Notes: a model not told the origin generated them from the sequence alone. A DNA stretch of 64,000 nucleotides from Paenimyroides viscosum (GCF_003858535.1 NZ_RQTJ01000003.1:71237-135236), one strand, 5' to 3'. Positions 18,389 to 27,457 are shown, counted from the first letter of the stretch. Program-made: numbers and translations.

Positions 18389-18427
18389 AATTTACTATTT
18401 TTGTAAAGTTACAAATCATTTAGCATA

Positions 18428-19087
18428 ATGACCAAAAAAGAAAAAGTTCAGTTTGTAATTGATACTTTAGAACAGCTTTATCCGGAAGTTCCTATTCCGT
18501 TAGATCATAAAGATCCGTATACACTATTAATTGCCGTGTTACTTTCTGCGCAGTGTACCGATGTTCGCGTGAACCAAATTACGCCGAAACTATTTGCAAT
18601 AGCAGATAATCCGTATGATATGGTTAAACTAACTATTGAAGATATCGCAGATATTATTCGTCCATGTGGTTTGTCGCCAATGAAATCGAAAGGAATTTAC
18701 GGTTTAAGCAAAATTTTGATCGATCAATATAACGGTGAAGTTCCTGCAGATATAAATGCTTTGGAATTGTTACCAGCTGTTGGTCATAAAACGGCTTCGG
18801 TTGTAATGTCGCAAGCTTTTAACGTTCCTGCTTTTCCTGTTGATACACACATTCACCGCTTAATGTATCGTTGGAATTTAAGTTCGGGTAAAAATGTAGT
18901 ACAAACCGAAAATGATGCTAAAAGAATTTTTCCAATTGATTTATGGAACAAGTTACATTTACAAATGATTTGGTACGGACGTGAATATTCGCCTGCTCGT
19001 GGATGGAAACTGGAAAAAGACATTATTACCCAAAAAATAGGGAAAAAATCATTGATTAATGAACTTTTGAAAATCAATAAACAATAA
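18428..19087 (+). CDS. nth: Endonuclease III, lacking the iron-sulphur cluster cysteines
   Basis: A 219-residue DNA glycosylase/AP lyase for oxidised pyrimidines. The helix-hairpin-helix reads L-L-P-A-V-G-H-K-T-A with the catalytic Lys at 121, and the catalytic Asp is D139 in P-V-D-T-H-I-H-R. The E. coli enzyme ends with a C-X6-C-X2-C-X5-C loop for a [4Fe-4S] cluster; here the equivalent segment (G-R-E-Y-S-P-A-R-G-W, then E-K-D-I-I-T) has no Cys. The cluster must therefore be absent. I believe this loss is shared by some Flavobacteriia, but I cannot confirm it here. It is divergent from bcp. Confidence 0.93.
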   Translation: MTKKEKVQFVIDTLEQLYPEVPIPLDHKDPYTLLIAVLLSAQCTDVRVNQITPKLFAIADNPYDMVKLTIEDIADIIRPCGLSPMKSKGIYGLSKILIDQYNGEVPADINALELLPAVGHKTASVVMSQAFNVPAFPVDTHIHRLMYRWNLSSGKNVVQTENDAKRIFPIDLWNKLHLQMIWYGREYSPARGWKLEKDIITQKIGKKSLINELLKINKQ

Positions 19088-19115
19088 AAAAGGAACTTTT
19101 TACAAGTTCCTTTTT
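19087..19115. terminator. Intrinsic terminator after nth
   Basis: A perfect 12-bp stem (AAAAAGGAACTT and complement) with a 5-nt loop ends in a T run and begins at the nth stop codon. Confidence 0.8.
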
Positions 19116-19306
19116 AGTTTTGAAAAGTTATGAAATTTATTGATCCTTTCTTTAAAACAACTGTACTTTTTGAATAGTTAAGAATAAAGTTTACAGTACT
19201 TTGTTTTGGCAAAAGGTTTGTTTGTGGTTTACTGTTGTTTTTGTAATTTTTTATCATAGAATAGGTTTCATTTTATGATATAACGCAACAGTAAATAAAA
19301 TTATTG

Positions 19307-19891
19307 TTAGTCGTTTAAAATAATTTGATTTTTATCGATCATTTTACGCAAATTAACAATCGCATAGCGCATTCTGCCTAAAGCGGTGTTTATGCTTATC
19401 TGGTTTAATTCCGCAATTTCTTTAAAAGTTAAATCGTCGTACAGGCGTAAACGAATAATTTCCTGCTGATCTGTAGGTAATTTTTGAATCAACGTATGTA
19501 AATCATCTTCAATCTGTCCGGCGATCAAACTGTTTTCAATATTCATTTCAGAATCAATCATTTTGCTGAAAACCGAATATTCTTCCTGATCGCGTTGAAA
19601 TTTCACTTTAGATTGTTTTCTAAAATGATCAATAATTAAATTATGAGAAATACGCATCACCCAAGGCAAAAATTTACCTTCTTCATTGTAATTCTGTTTT
19701 TTTATGGTGTTAATTACTTTAATAAAAGTTTCCTGAAAAATATCGTCCGATAAATCTCTGTCTTTTACTTTAGAGAAGATAAAACTGTATATACGTGATT
19801 TGTGACGCTCAATTAATTGCGCCAAAGCCCATTCATTTCCAGATGCATATTGGCTTACCAACACTGCGTCTGACAAAATTTCATTTGCCAT
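19307..19891 (-). CDS. RNA polymerase sigma factor, ECF type
   Basis: A 194-residue sigma-70 family factor with regions 2 and 4 only. Region 2 runs from ~25 to 95 (F-S-K-V-K-D-R-D-L-S-D-D-I-F-Q-E-T-F, then W-V-M-R-I-S-H-N-L-I-I-D). Region 4 is at ~135-190 (L-P-T-D-Q-Q-E-I-I-R-L-R-L, F-K-E-I-A-E-L-N-Q-I-S-I-N-T-A-L-G-R-M-R-Y-A). No anti-sigma gene is adjacent, which is common for this conserved flavobacterial factor; regulation is therefore not evident. The ~190 bp upstream of nth's terminator region contains no other gene. Confidence 0.92.
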   Translation of the reverse strand: MANEILSDAVLVSQYASGNEWALAQLIERHKSRIYSFIFSKVKDRDLSDDIFQETFIKVINTIKKQNYNEEGKFLPWVMRISHNLIIDHFRKQSKVKFQRDQEEYSVFSKMIDSEMNIENSLIAGQIEDDLHTLIQKLPTDQQEIIRLRLYDDLTFKEIAELNQISINTALGRMRYAIVNLRKMIDKNQIILND

Positions 19892-20094
19892 CTTAACTTA
19901 TGTTTTTAGGTTTTTACTATAAGTATAGATACGTAATAGGCTTTTGTTTTAAAGTTTATTTAAACAAATATATAAAAATAATCGTTTCTTAAAAAAAACT
20001 TAAAAAAAATATTCACTTTTTTTTAAATTAATTGTCGCTTAGCTATAAAACTTCTTCGTTTAAAAATTTGTAATTTTGTAGTTATTTTACAAAA

Positions 20095-22899
20095 ATGAAA
20101 AAAATAGATTTTTCTAAAATCGATCCAAAACAGAATATCATTATTAAGGGAGCGCATCTTCATAATTTAAAAAATTTAGATGTGGTTATTCCCCGAAATA
20201 AAATGGTAGTTATAACAGGTTTGTCGGGTTCTGGCAAATCAAGTTTGGCTTTTGACACTTTGTATGCCGAAGGACAGCGCCGTTATGTTGAAAGTTTATC
20301 ATCGTACGCACGTCAGTTTTTAGGTAGAATCAACAAACCAAAAGTCGAATATATTAAAGGTATTGCGCCTGCTGTTGCTATTGAACAAAAAGTTAACACA
20401 ACCAATGCACGCTCAACCGTTGGTACATCTACAGAAATTTACGATTACTTAAAATTATTGTATGCCCGTATCGGCAAAACTTTTTCGCCGATTTCAGGCA
20501 ACGAAGTTAAAAAACATACAGTAACCGATGTTATTGATACCGTAAAAAGCTTCGACGAAGAATCTAAATGGTTATTGCTTGCTCCTGTTTACGAAATTAA
20601 GGAACGATCTATCATTGATCAGTTAAAAATTGCGTTACAACAAGGTTTTTCACGACTTTTTTATAAGAATGAAACCAAAAGAATTGATGAATTTGTTGAA
20701 GAATTTGCATCGAAAAAAATAAAAGCAGAAGATATTCAGCTGATTATTGATCGTTTGGTTGTTCGTCATGAAGAAGATTTCTACAATAGATTGTCCGATG
20801 CTGTTGATACGGCGTTTTTCGAAGGAAAAGGCGTTTTGCATTTGTATGAATTAGGTACGGGAAATCAGTTAGAATTCAATAATAAATTTGAATTAGACGG
20901 AATTACTTTTTTAGAACCTAACATTCACTTATTTAGTTTTAATAATCCATACGGAGCTTGTCCAAAATGCGATGGTTTTGGAACAACTATTGGTATCGAC
21001 GAAGATTTGGTTATTCCAAACACTGCTTTGTCAGTATACGAAAACGCTGTTTATCCGTGGCGTGGCGAAAGTATGTCGTGGTACCGCGATCAGTTGGTTA
21101 ATAATTCACATAAGTTCGATTTTCCTATTCACAAACCTTTTTACGAATTAACATACGAGCAAAAACAGTTGGTTTGGGAAGGAAACAGTTATTTCACCGG
21201 GCTTAATTACTTTTTTAAAGATCTTGAAGCGAATAATTACAAAATACAAAACCGTGTGTTATTGTCACGCTATCGAGGTAAAACCAAATGTAATGTTTGT
21301 AACGGTAAGCGTTTGCGACCAGAAGCAAATTATGTAAAAGTTGCCAATAGAACCATTTCAGATTTAGTTGATTTACCAATTAACGAACTGCGCGATTTCT
21401 TTAAAACCATTCAGTTGAACGAATTTGAAAGTAAAGTTGCCAAAAGATTGCTGTTAGAAATTAACAACCGTTTGCAGTTTTTAAGCGATGTTGGTTTGGA
21501 TTATTTAACTATAAACCGCAGGTCTTCTACCCTTTCGGGCGGCGAATCGCAACGTATAAATTTGGCAACATCATTAGGCAGTAGTTTGGTTGGATCTATG
21601 TATATTTTAGATGAACCTAGTATTGGTCTGCATTCGCGCGATTCTGAAAAATTGATCGAAGTTTTAAAAGACCTTCGCGATTTAGGAAATACCGTGATTA
21701 TTGTAGAACACGATGAAGATGTAATGAAAGCTGCCGATCAGATTATAGATATTGGTCCGGAAGCAGGAGTTTTAGGCGGAAAGTTAATGGCACAGGGAAC
21801 TTTTAAAGAGATTTTAAAAGCCGATACATTAACTGCAAAATACTTAAACGGCGATTTACATATTGAAGTTCCTAAAAAACGCAGACCTGTAAAAAATTAT
21901 ATCGAAGTTAAAGGTGCCCGCGAAAACAACCTTCAAAACATAGATGTTGTTTTTCCGTTAGATTGTTTAACTATGGTTAGCGGTGTTTCGGGCAGTGGAA
22001 AATCAACCTTGGTTAAAAAAATTCTGTATCCTGCATTAGAAAAACATTTGACAGGAGCCAGCGAAAAACCTGGACAATTTAATGAAATTACCGGATCATT
22101 TTCGCACATCAAACATATTGAATATGTAGATCAAAACCCAATTGGAAAAAGTTCGAGATCTAACCCGATATCTTATATAAAAGCGTACGACGATATTCGT
22201 GATTTATTTGCGAAACAACAGCTTTCTAAAATGCGAAATTATCAGCCAAAGCATTTTTCTTTTAATGTGGAAGGTGGTCGTTGCGAAGTTTGTAAAGGCG
22301 ATGGCGTGGTTACCATTGAAATGCAGTTTATGGCAGATGTGCATTTAGAATGCGAAACCTGCAAAGGAAAACGCTTTAAAAAGGAAATTTTAGAAGTGAA
22401 TTTTGAAGGCAAGAATATTTTTGATGTTTTGAATTTGACGGTTGATGAATCAATGGAGTTTTTTACAAAACACAAACAGGATAAAATTGTACAGAAAATT
22501 CAGCCTTTGCAAGATGTAGGTTTAGGATACGTTGCTTTGGGACAATCATCATCTACCCTTTCGGGTGGTGAAGCACAACGTGTAAAACTGGCAACATTTT
22601 TAGGTAAAGGAGCTGTAAAGGAACGGGCTTTATTTATTTTTGACGAACCTACAACCGGTTTGCATTTTCACGATATTCAGAAATTATTGCAATCGTTTCA
22701 GGCATTAATTGAAAAAGGACATTCCATCATTGTTATTGAACATAATTTAGACATGATTAAATGTGCTGATTATGTTATTGACATTGGTCCCGATGGCGGT
22801 AAAAACGGTGGGAACGTTGTTGCAACCGGCACCCCAGAAGAAATTGTTAAAAACAAAAAATCAATTACAGGTTTGTATTTAAAAGAAAAATTAAAGTAA
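20095..22899 (+). CDS. uvrA: Excinuclease ABC subunit A
   Basis: A 934-residue damage-recognition ATPase of nucleotide excision repair. There are two ABC modules: Walker A motifs G-L-S-G-S-G-K-S-S near residue 43 and G-V-S-G-S-G-K-S-T near 632, and two L-S-G-G-E signatures near 482 and 822. There are two zinc sites, C-P-K-C / C-N-V-C and C-E-V-C / C-E-T-C. The length is normal. The sequence before the start carries TAATTTTG at 20071-20078, a match to the Bacteroidota -7 element. The gene is monocistronic with a good terminator. Confidence 0.97.
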   Translation: MKKIDFSKIDPKQNIIIKGAHLHNLKNLDVVIPRNKMVVITGLSGSGKSSLAFDTLYAEGQRRYVESLSSYARQFLGRINKPKVEYIKGIAPAVAIEQKVNTTNARSTVGTSTEIYDYLKLLYARIGKTFSPISGNEVKKHTVTDVIDTVKSFDEESKWLLLAPVYEIKERSIIDQLKIALQQGFSRLFYKNETKRIDEFVEEFASKKIKAEDIQLIIDRLVVRHEEDFYNRLSDAVDTAFFEGKGVLHLYELGTGNQLEFNNKFELDGITFLEPNIHLFSFNNPYGACPKCDGFGTTIGIDEDLVIPNTALSVYENAVYPWRGESMSWYRDQLVNNSHKFDFPIHKPFYELTYEQKQLVWEGNSYFTGLNYFFKDLEANNYKIQNRVLLSRYRGKTKCNVCNGKRLRPEANYVKVANRTISDLVDLPINELRDFFKTIQLNEFESKVAKRLLLEINNRLQFLSDVGLDYLTINRRSSTLSGGESQRINLATSLGSSLVGSMYILDEPSIGLHSRDSEKLIEVLKDLRDLGNTVIIVEHDEDVMKAADQIIDIGPEAGVLGGKLMAQGTFKEILKADTLTAKYLNGDLHIEVPKKRRPVKNYIEVKGARENNLQNIDVVFPLDCLTMVSGVSGSGKSTLVKKILYPALEKHLTGASEKPGQFNEITGSFSHIKHIEYVDQNPIGKSSRSNPISYIKAYDDIRDLFAKQQLSKMRNYQPKHFSFNVEGGRCEVCKGDGVVTIEMQFMADVHLECETCKGKRFKKEILEVNFEGKNIFDVLNLTVDESMEFFTKHKQDKIVQKIQPLQDVGLGYVALGQSSSTLSGGEAQRVKLATFLGKGAVKERALFIFDEPTTGLHFHDIQKLLQSFQALIEKGHSIIVIEHNLDMIKCADYVIDIGPDGGKNGGNVVATGTPEEIVKNKKSITGLYLKEKLK

Positions 22900-22903
22900 A
22901 AAC

Positions 22904-22935
22904 AAAAAGCGTTTCAAAATTTGAAACGCTTTTTT
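22904..22935. terminator. Bidirectional intrinsic terminator
   Basis: A perfect stem of 15-16 bp (AAAAAGCGTTTCAAA and complement) with almost no loop and a following T run. It lies between uvrA and the convergent T9SS-protein gene and is usable by both. Confidence 0.85.
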
Positions 22936-22953
22936 ATTGTGATATAATTTATT

Positions 22954-23964
22954 TTATTTTTTAACCAACTTTTTAACTGCAATACCCTCTGTTGTTTGTA
23001 GGTATAGCATATACGTACCACTAGCCAGATTTTCTACATTTAACTGTATTTCTGTTTGGTTATTAAAACTTTGGGTGCTTAATTGTTTACCTGCAATATC
23101 ATAAACTGTAACCTGTTGCACCAACATATTTTCAGCGTTGGTTATGTTAACCACATTAGTAGCCGGGTTGGGGTACATATTAAATTTTGCAGCCAACTGC
23201 TCGTTGGCACTTAATATATAAGGCGGCAAGGTTTTTAAACCCGAAACTTTAATATTATCTATTTTAACTGTAGAAGTTGTATTTAAATTTCCTGCGCCAA
23301 AATATAAATTTCCAGGTATATAATTATGATTAAAGGGTGCTGTTGCTTGTAGGTTTAATATGGGTATGTAAAAATACACATTATTGGCATTGAAATCTAC
23401 AAACATTTCTGCCTTTATCCACATATTGTACGGAAAAGTTGAGGCGGTGTAACTTTTTAAAGTAATTGATTTACTGCTAGTGTTTTCTAAATAGCCACCC
23501 AATATACGATTTAAATTTGACATTGACTGAAAGGCAATATTAGTTAAAGTTGAACTACCCGCTTTGTAAGAAATTTTTACATTTCCTCCAAAATTAAAAG
23601 TCCCCCCCCCATAAAACTCATATTCAAATTTAAAGATGTTGTTACCCGGGGTACGGTTGTTCCACAAAGTATTTAAAAAGCCCTCTTCTTGCGTGAAACC
23701 ACAACCATCAGATGTGGTTGAATTTGTAGTGATTGTTAACACATTGCCTTTACCCGCCTCTGCAGTAATCATTCCCGTTGCTAAACTACTAAGATTACGT
23801 GATACCAACCACCCCCCATGTCCTGGGGTGGTGTTATCATAGTTGGTATTTAAATGCCCTATGGGGTAGCTGTTAAAATCTTCGGTAAAAAAAGTTTGTG
23901 CTTGTGTTGTAAAACTCATAAAAAACACATACAAGATAGTGAAATGTTTGGCTATTTTTTTCAT
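22954..23964 (-). CDS. T9SS-secreted protein with C-terminal sorting domain
   Basis: A 336-residue exported protein. A signal peptide (residues ~8-22, ending T-Q-A-Q) is followed by a concanavalin-like beta-rich domain of ~200 residues starting T-F-F-T-E-D-F-N-S-Y-P, typical of secreted glycan-binding or adhesive modules. The final ~75 residues form the type A sorting domain: Y-P-N-P-A-T-N, then V-T-V-Y-D-I-A-G-K-Q-L, and G-T-Y-M-L-Y-L with a terminal K-K-L-V-K-K. It should be secreted or surface-attached by the type IX system. An in-frame run of nine G sits in codons for G-G-G near residue 118. The gene lies 12 bp after the lipoprotein gene and is probably co-transcribed. Confidence 0.88.
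   Translation of the reverse strand: MKKIAKHFTILYVFFMSFTTQAQTFFTEDFNSYPIGHLNTNYDNTTPGHGGWLVSRNLSSLATGMITAEAGKGNVLTITTNSTTSDGCGFTQEEGFLNTLWNNRTPGNNIFKFEYEFYGGGTFNFGGNVKISYKAGSSTLTNIAFQSMSNLNRILGGYLENTSSKSITLKSYTASTFPYNMWIKAEMFVDFNANNVYFYIPILNLQATAPFNHNYIPGNLYFGAGNLNTTSTVKIDNIKVSGLKTLPPYILSANEQLAAKFNMYPNPATNVVNITNAENMLVQQVTVYDIAGKQLSTQSFNNQTEIQLNVENLASGTYMLYLQTTEGIAVKKLVKK
23602..23610 (-). repeat. Nine-base G tract inside the T9SS-protein gene
   Basis: On the coding strand nine consecutive G encode three Gly and the frame is currently intact. Such a run is very unlikely by chance at this base composition, and gain or loss of one base would truncate the protein before its sorting domain. Confidence 0.75.
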
Positions 23965-23976
23965 TGTTTTTGTATA

Positions 23977-24990
23977 TTAATTTAATTCTAGTTTTAGGGT
24001 TGAAATGGTACCACCCATACTAATACCGCCAACACCAGGACCATAAGGATAATAACCACTTCTAAAAGTTTCTATACTTACTCTGTATTCTTCTCCAGTT
24101 CCAGGATGCGTAAATACTGTTTCAGACGGGTACGTATCGGTTTCTAAAACAAGTTCATGAGAAGGATTATTTGTATCATTACAACGAATATTTTCATATA
24201 ATCTTGCAGTACCAGACGCTATACCTGGCAAGTTTGATGCTGGTACATTGGTATCTTGCCAATATGTTGCTCTGTTTGTATCGCAATAGGGTGTAACGTA
24301 ACCACTGTGAATTACTGCAAATGTTGCAGGGTCTCTGGCTTCCCAATAATAAAAGAACACTTTACCGTATTTAGACAAAAAATCTTGTTCCAAAGTAGTA
24401 GATGTTTGATAAGGTACAGGTGGTGAGGAAATATCAAAAAATATACCGTTAGGATTATGATATACAGGTGCTAAAGGACCAATAACGTGGCAATGATCTA
24501 AAGAAAACACCCTAAGTGCAGTATTACCCCAAAGTGGTGTAGCCAATCCTGATATCGTTATGGGGTTTGCTGGAACAAAATTACCGATTTCATTGTCGGT
24601 AGGTAAAAACATATTGGGATATTGACTAGCCATATTGATAAAATCTCCTTCAGGTAAAGATGAACTCATATCAAAAAATGTATCGTCGTTCACATCATTA
24701 TCAGAATAAGCCAGCCCAATATAAGGTGTAACTACAAATTCTAGACGTGTTGCCGGCGTACCTGAATATTCGGTTGTATTTTCGTAATGGTAATACATTT
24801 CTACATGTCTAAAGATGTCCCAATGAGATCCGTAACCATCTGGATTTGCAGCATCTCCAGTGTAACTATTAGTTGTCATACCACCATTGTTTCCATTAGC
24901 TGTTTGGGAACTGTTGTTTGGGTTATCTACGTCGTAAAAAACGCTGTCTGTTGTACATGCTGTAAGAGTTAGCGCAATTACCCCCCCCAC
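23977..24990 (-). CDS. Lipoprotein of unknown function, start disrupted at a G tract
   Basis: The long frame can be read from a GTG at 24990, but that gives a headless signal peptide (G-G-V-I-A-L-T-L-T-A-C). A better start is the ATG at 25013: M-K-K-F-T-K-I-L-W-G-G-V-I-A-L-T-L-T-A-C is a textbook lipoprotein signal. It is out of frame because the G run at 24981-24988 has eight bases instead of nine, so translation from ATG stops immediately after the run. The mature part (~315 residues, rich in Tyr, Asn and Pro) matches nothing I recognise. It precedes the T9SS-protein gene in one operon. Confidence 0.65.
   Translation of the reverse strand: MGGVIALTLTACTTDSVFYDVDNPNNSSQTANGNNGGMTTNSYTGDAANPDGYGSHWDIFRHVEMYYHYENTTEYSGTPATRLEFVVTPYIGLAYSDNDVNDDTFFDMSSSLPEGDFINMASQYPNMFLPTDNEIGNFVPANPITISGLATPLWGNTALRVFSLDHCHVIGPLAPVYHNPNGIFFDISSPPVPYQTSTTLEQDFLSKYGKVFFYYWEARDPATFAVIHSGYVTPYCDTNRATYWQDTNVPASNLPGIASGTARLYENIRCNDTNNPSHELVLETDTYPSETVFTHPGTGEEYRVSIETFRSGYYPYGPGVGGISMGGTISTLKLELN
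24981..24988 (-). repeat. Eight-base G tract that breaks the lipoprotein reading frame
   Basis: Eight G follow the codons for M-K-K-F-T-K-I-L-W. With nine G the ATG at 25013 would be in frame with the 337-residue body; with eight a TAA follows directly. This is the layout of a slipped-strand on/off switch, although a sequencing error gives the same picture. Confidence 0.6.
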
Positions 24991-25144
24991 AAAATTTTGG
25001 TAAATTTTTTCATAATTCGTTGTTTTTAAACTTGTTAATATTGTAAATATAATAAAAAAATTAACAAAATGTTAAATAAAACAAAAAAAAAGCTAAAATA
25101 AATTTTAGCTTTTTTTAATACCATTTTTTTTTATTCTTTAAAAA

Positions 25145-25333
25145 TTATATCTCTTCCATTAACTTTTTCAAGGCGTCGTGTTCGTCTTGTGGCAAATACG
25201 GAATCAATTTTTTAAAGTGGTCTTTAAATTCTTTCTTTTCACATAAACGAACAATGGCATCGCGTCCAAATTTTTGAAAACGACTGTTATGGTGTACCAA
25301 AGCGTTTGCCAAATGCGGTACCGATAATCTCAT
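25145..25333 (-). CDS. Short hypothetical protein or gene remnant (62 aa)
   Basis: Not recognised. The 62 residues are helical and charged (for example K-K-E-F-K-D-H-F-K-K-L-I-P-Y-L-P), with a sensible stop and no signal peptide. It sits directly downstream of decayed transposase fragments on the same strand. It may be the C-terminal end of a longer gene whose front was replaced by an insertion element. Codon use looks normal for coding sequence, so I regard it as a real coding remnant; whether it is expressed is open. Confidence 0.4.
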   Translation of the reverse strand: MRLSVPHLANALVHHNSRFQKFGRDAIVRLCEKKEFKDHFKKLIPYLPQDEHDALKKLMEEI

Positions 25334-25339
25334 ATAGCT

Positions 25340-25830
25340 TTTGTACTGTTTGATTAATAGAGCATTTCCGAACTTTTTTTAACAATAGCGTAGCGTAAAA
25401 CCAAATCGGTAACCATTTCTTTTAAGCGGGCGTTTTTCTTTCTTTAGATCTAAAATCTCGTCACTGGTAGCCTAACGGCTTATATCTCCAGACAATCGAT
25501 TTTTACCGGCTTCTAAAAATTCTTTGTTTCATGCATAAAATTGCCCTTATACAGCAATTTTCTTTCTTAAGTTGTGCGGTAAAGCTATTAATTTAAAGTC
25601 TAACTCGGTTTTTTTGGTTTCCTTTTAACAAATATCGTCTAAAATTATTTCTATATTTCGGTTTCCATTGGCTTTTTTGTGCTTTCATGGGTTTTGTGCA
25701 TTTTTTGACCCATAGAACACACATAATAATCTTCTTCTTGATTTTAATAAAAGTTTTCTTTGCTAAAGGTTTTGTGCTTTAGCTGAAGTTCTCAATACTT
25801 TTATTTAGGGATCTATTTCTGTAAAACAAA
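25340..25830 (-). pseudogene. Graveyard of transposase fragments (IS3-like orfA and IS1182-like pieces)
   Basis: Translating the minus strand gives broken but recognisable pieces. About 25354-25522 encodes F-L-E-A-G-K-N-R-L-S-G-D, then a stop, then E-I-L-D-L-K-K-E-K-R-P-L-K-E-M-V and L-R-Y-A-I-V-K-K-S, resembling the leucine-zipper end of IS3-family OrfA. About 25650-25735 encodes D-Y-Y-V-C-S-M-G-Q-K-M-H-K-T-H, resembling the C-terminal region of IS1182-type transposases. A third piece (L-D-F-K-L-I-A-L-P-H-N-L-R-K-K-I) is unassigned. Stops and frameshifts separate them, so nothing is functional. Family assignments are from memory of sequence style. Confidence 0.5.
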
Positions 25831-25873
25831 AAAAAAGAATATTAAAATACTTAAGTAAAAGTCAAGATGCTTT

Positions 25874-26827
25874 TTATAGTTCTTTCTGCTGGTCAACATC
25901 TTTCAATACCGATTCGTTCTCGCTTTCCACCTCTTTTTCTTCTACATAGACCGCATGATCAGACGGCTTGATGTTTTCGCCTTTTGCAGCAGCATATACT
26001 TTAGTGAACGAAGTACTTATGTATAAGATTACCGCAGAATAATATACCCAAATTAAGATAATAATAAGCGAACCTGCCGCGCCATAAGGTGATCCTACAT
26101 CGGCTTTATCGATATAGATCCCGATGACATATCTGCCTAGCATAAAGAGTGCCGCCGTAAACAATGCACCTGCCCTTACATCGCGCCATTTGATTTTAGC
26201 ATCGGGCAAAACCTTATAAATTATACCAAATAAAAGTGTCAATACTAAGAAATTTACCAACGCAGTAAGTGCGGTTAAAAGAATAACTGAAAAATCGGGC
26301 AACCATCCCTTCAACAGGTAATCAAAAGCCGAAACAGCACCATTTACTACCAAAGCTACTATCAATAAAAAACCAAGTCCGATGATGATAGAGCCAGAAA
26401 GTAAACGGTCTTTAACCAATTTAAGCCATCCTTTCTCTGGTTTTGCCTTTACGCTCCATATTTTATTTACAGAATCCTGAATATCTCCGAAAACAGTAGT
26501 AGCACCAATTATCAAACTTACAGCACCAATTACCAAAGATAAGGTGGTACTACCCGAAAGTTCCATATTTTTAATGATCTGCTGTATCTGCGCAGCCGCC
26601 TCATTTCCAACCAATCCGTTTAATTCTCCGAATACACTGCCTTCAATCGCTTCCCTTCCAAAAAAAGCCCCTGCCAATGAAATTACCAACAGCAACAGTG
26701 GAGCCATTGAAAACAAAGTATAATATGCCAAGGATGCACTGAGCTTTAATCCCTTATTATCTAAGAAAGTATTCACGGTTTCTTTAAGAATTCCGAATGC
26801 TGTTTTAAAAAAAGTCTTTTTCTCCAT
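25874..26827 (-). CDS. YihY/BrkB-family inner membrane protein
   Basis: A 317-residue polytopic membrane protein of the YihY (formerly RNase BN/BrkB) family. The N-terminal L-S-A-S-L-A-Y-Y-T-L-F-S-M-A-P-L-L-L signature at ~residue 29-46 is diagnostic. About six membrane helices follow, including G-S-L-I-I-I-L-I-W-V-Y-Y-S-A-V-I-L-Y near 250, and there is an acidic cytoplasmic tail after ~285. The function is unknown in bacteria, although members are often found in general-stress gene sets, as here. It is the first gene of the stress block and reads toward the insertion-sequence graveyard. Confidence 0.9.
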   Translation of the reverse strand: MEKKTFFKTAFGILKETVNTFLDNKGLKLSASLAYYTLFSMAPLLLLVISLAGAFFGREAIEGSVFGELNGLVGNEAAAQIQQIIKNMELSGSTTLSLVIGAVSLIIGATTVFGDIQDSVNKIWSVKAKPEKGWLKLVKDRLLSGSIIIGLGFLLIVALVVNGAVSAFDYLLKGWLPDFSVILLTALTALVNFLVLTLLFGIIYKVLPDAKIKWRDVRAGALFTAALFMLGRYVIGIYIDKADVGSPYGAAGSLIIILIWVYYSAVILYISTSFTKVYAAAKGENIKPSDHAVYVEEKEVESENESVLKDVDQQKEL

Positions 26828-27272
26828 GTTTTCTTTATTTATTATTTATAAAAAAGCAAATAGTAAACCATACAGTTTTATCCTTTAATTAAGTCCAATT
26901 TATTCAACACATAAATGGACATATTATAAATTATCTCCTGCAAATCAAACTTTTGAAAAAATGTTTCTTTTTTTGAAAAGAAGTTTAAGTGAATTAATTT
27001 TCACATCTAATATGTGAAATTTTTCACAAAATGTAGAACTTTTAAACGATTGAAAATCAGTAATTATCTTTATGATTTTATAACCAACAATAAATATCAA
27101 GGTCCATAACAGTATTGGTAAAAAAATATCCTTTTATACAGTATCACGGCACAACTATTGGATTTATATTATCAGTTTTGAATAACAGAATTTTGCACAC
27201 TCATTGCTTTGGTCGGTCAATGAGTGTGTGTTTTATCAATCTGAAGATAAGTTTAACCTAAATATTTATGTT
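26828..27272. other. 445-bp intergenic region with inverted repeats
   Basis: No coding region is supported. An 8-bp inverted repeat (TTTCACAT/ATGTGAAA, 5-nt spacer) lies at 26999-27019. It is followed by TTCACAAAATGTA at 27023-27035, a 13-mer that recurs upstream of the catalase gene at 30443-30455. The region separates two divergent stress genes and probably holds both promoters. Confidence 0.5.
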
Positions 27273-27431
27273 ATGAAAGATCAACAGAAAAACAACACAG
27301 ACCCAGTTAAAAAATCGCAAGATAACAGACCGGACAATAAAGATAATTTGGACAGCCGGGTGCACGAAGAACAAAAAGTAAAAGGTGACGATATTACATC
27401 GAACGAAAAAGAAACGAAAGACAAAAAATAA
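27273..27431 (+). CDS. Small hydrophilic hypothetical protein (52 aa)
   Basis: The ATG at 27273 is preferred to the one at 27204, because the intervening residues are not typical of the family style and the sequence from M-K-D-Q-Q-K-N-N onward is uniformly hydrophilic. The product is Lys-, Asp- and Asn-rich, with no hydrophobic core, and is probably disordered. Similar short charged proteins occur elsewhere in these stress blocks (29840, 60919). Its function is unknown. A terminator follows 27 bp downstream of the stop. Confidence 0.5.
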   Translation: MKDQQKNNTDPVKKSQDNRPDNKDNLDSRVHEEQKVKGDDITSNEKETKDKK

Positions 27432-27457
27432 AGCGTTTCATTTTCTAACAATTTTTG

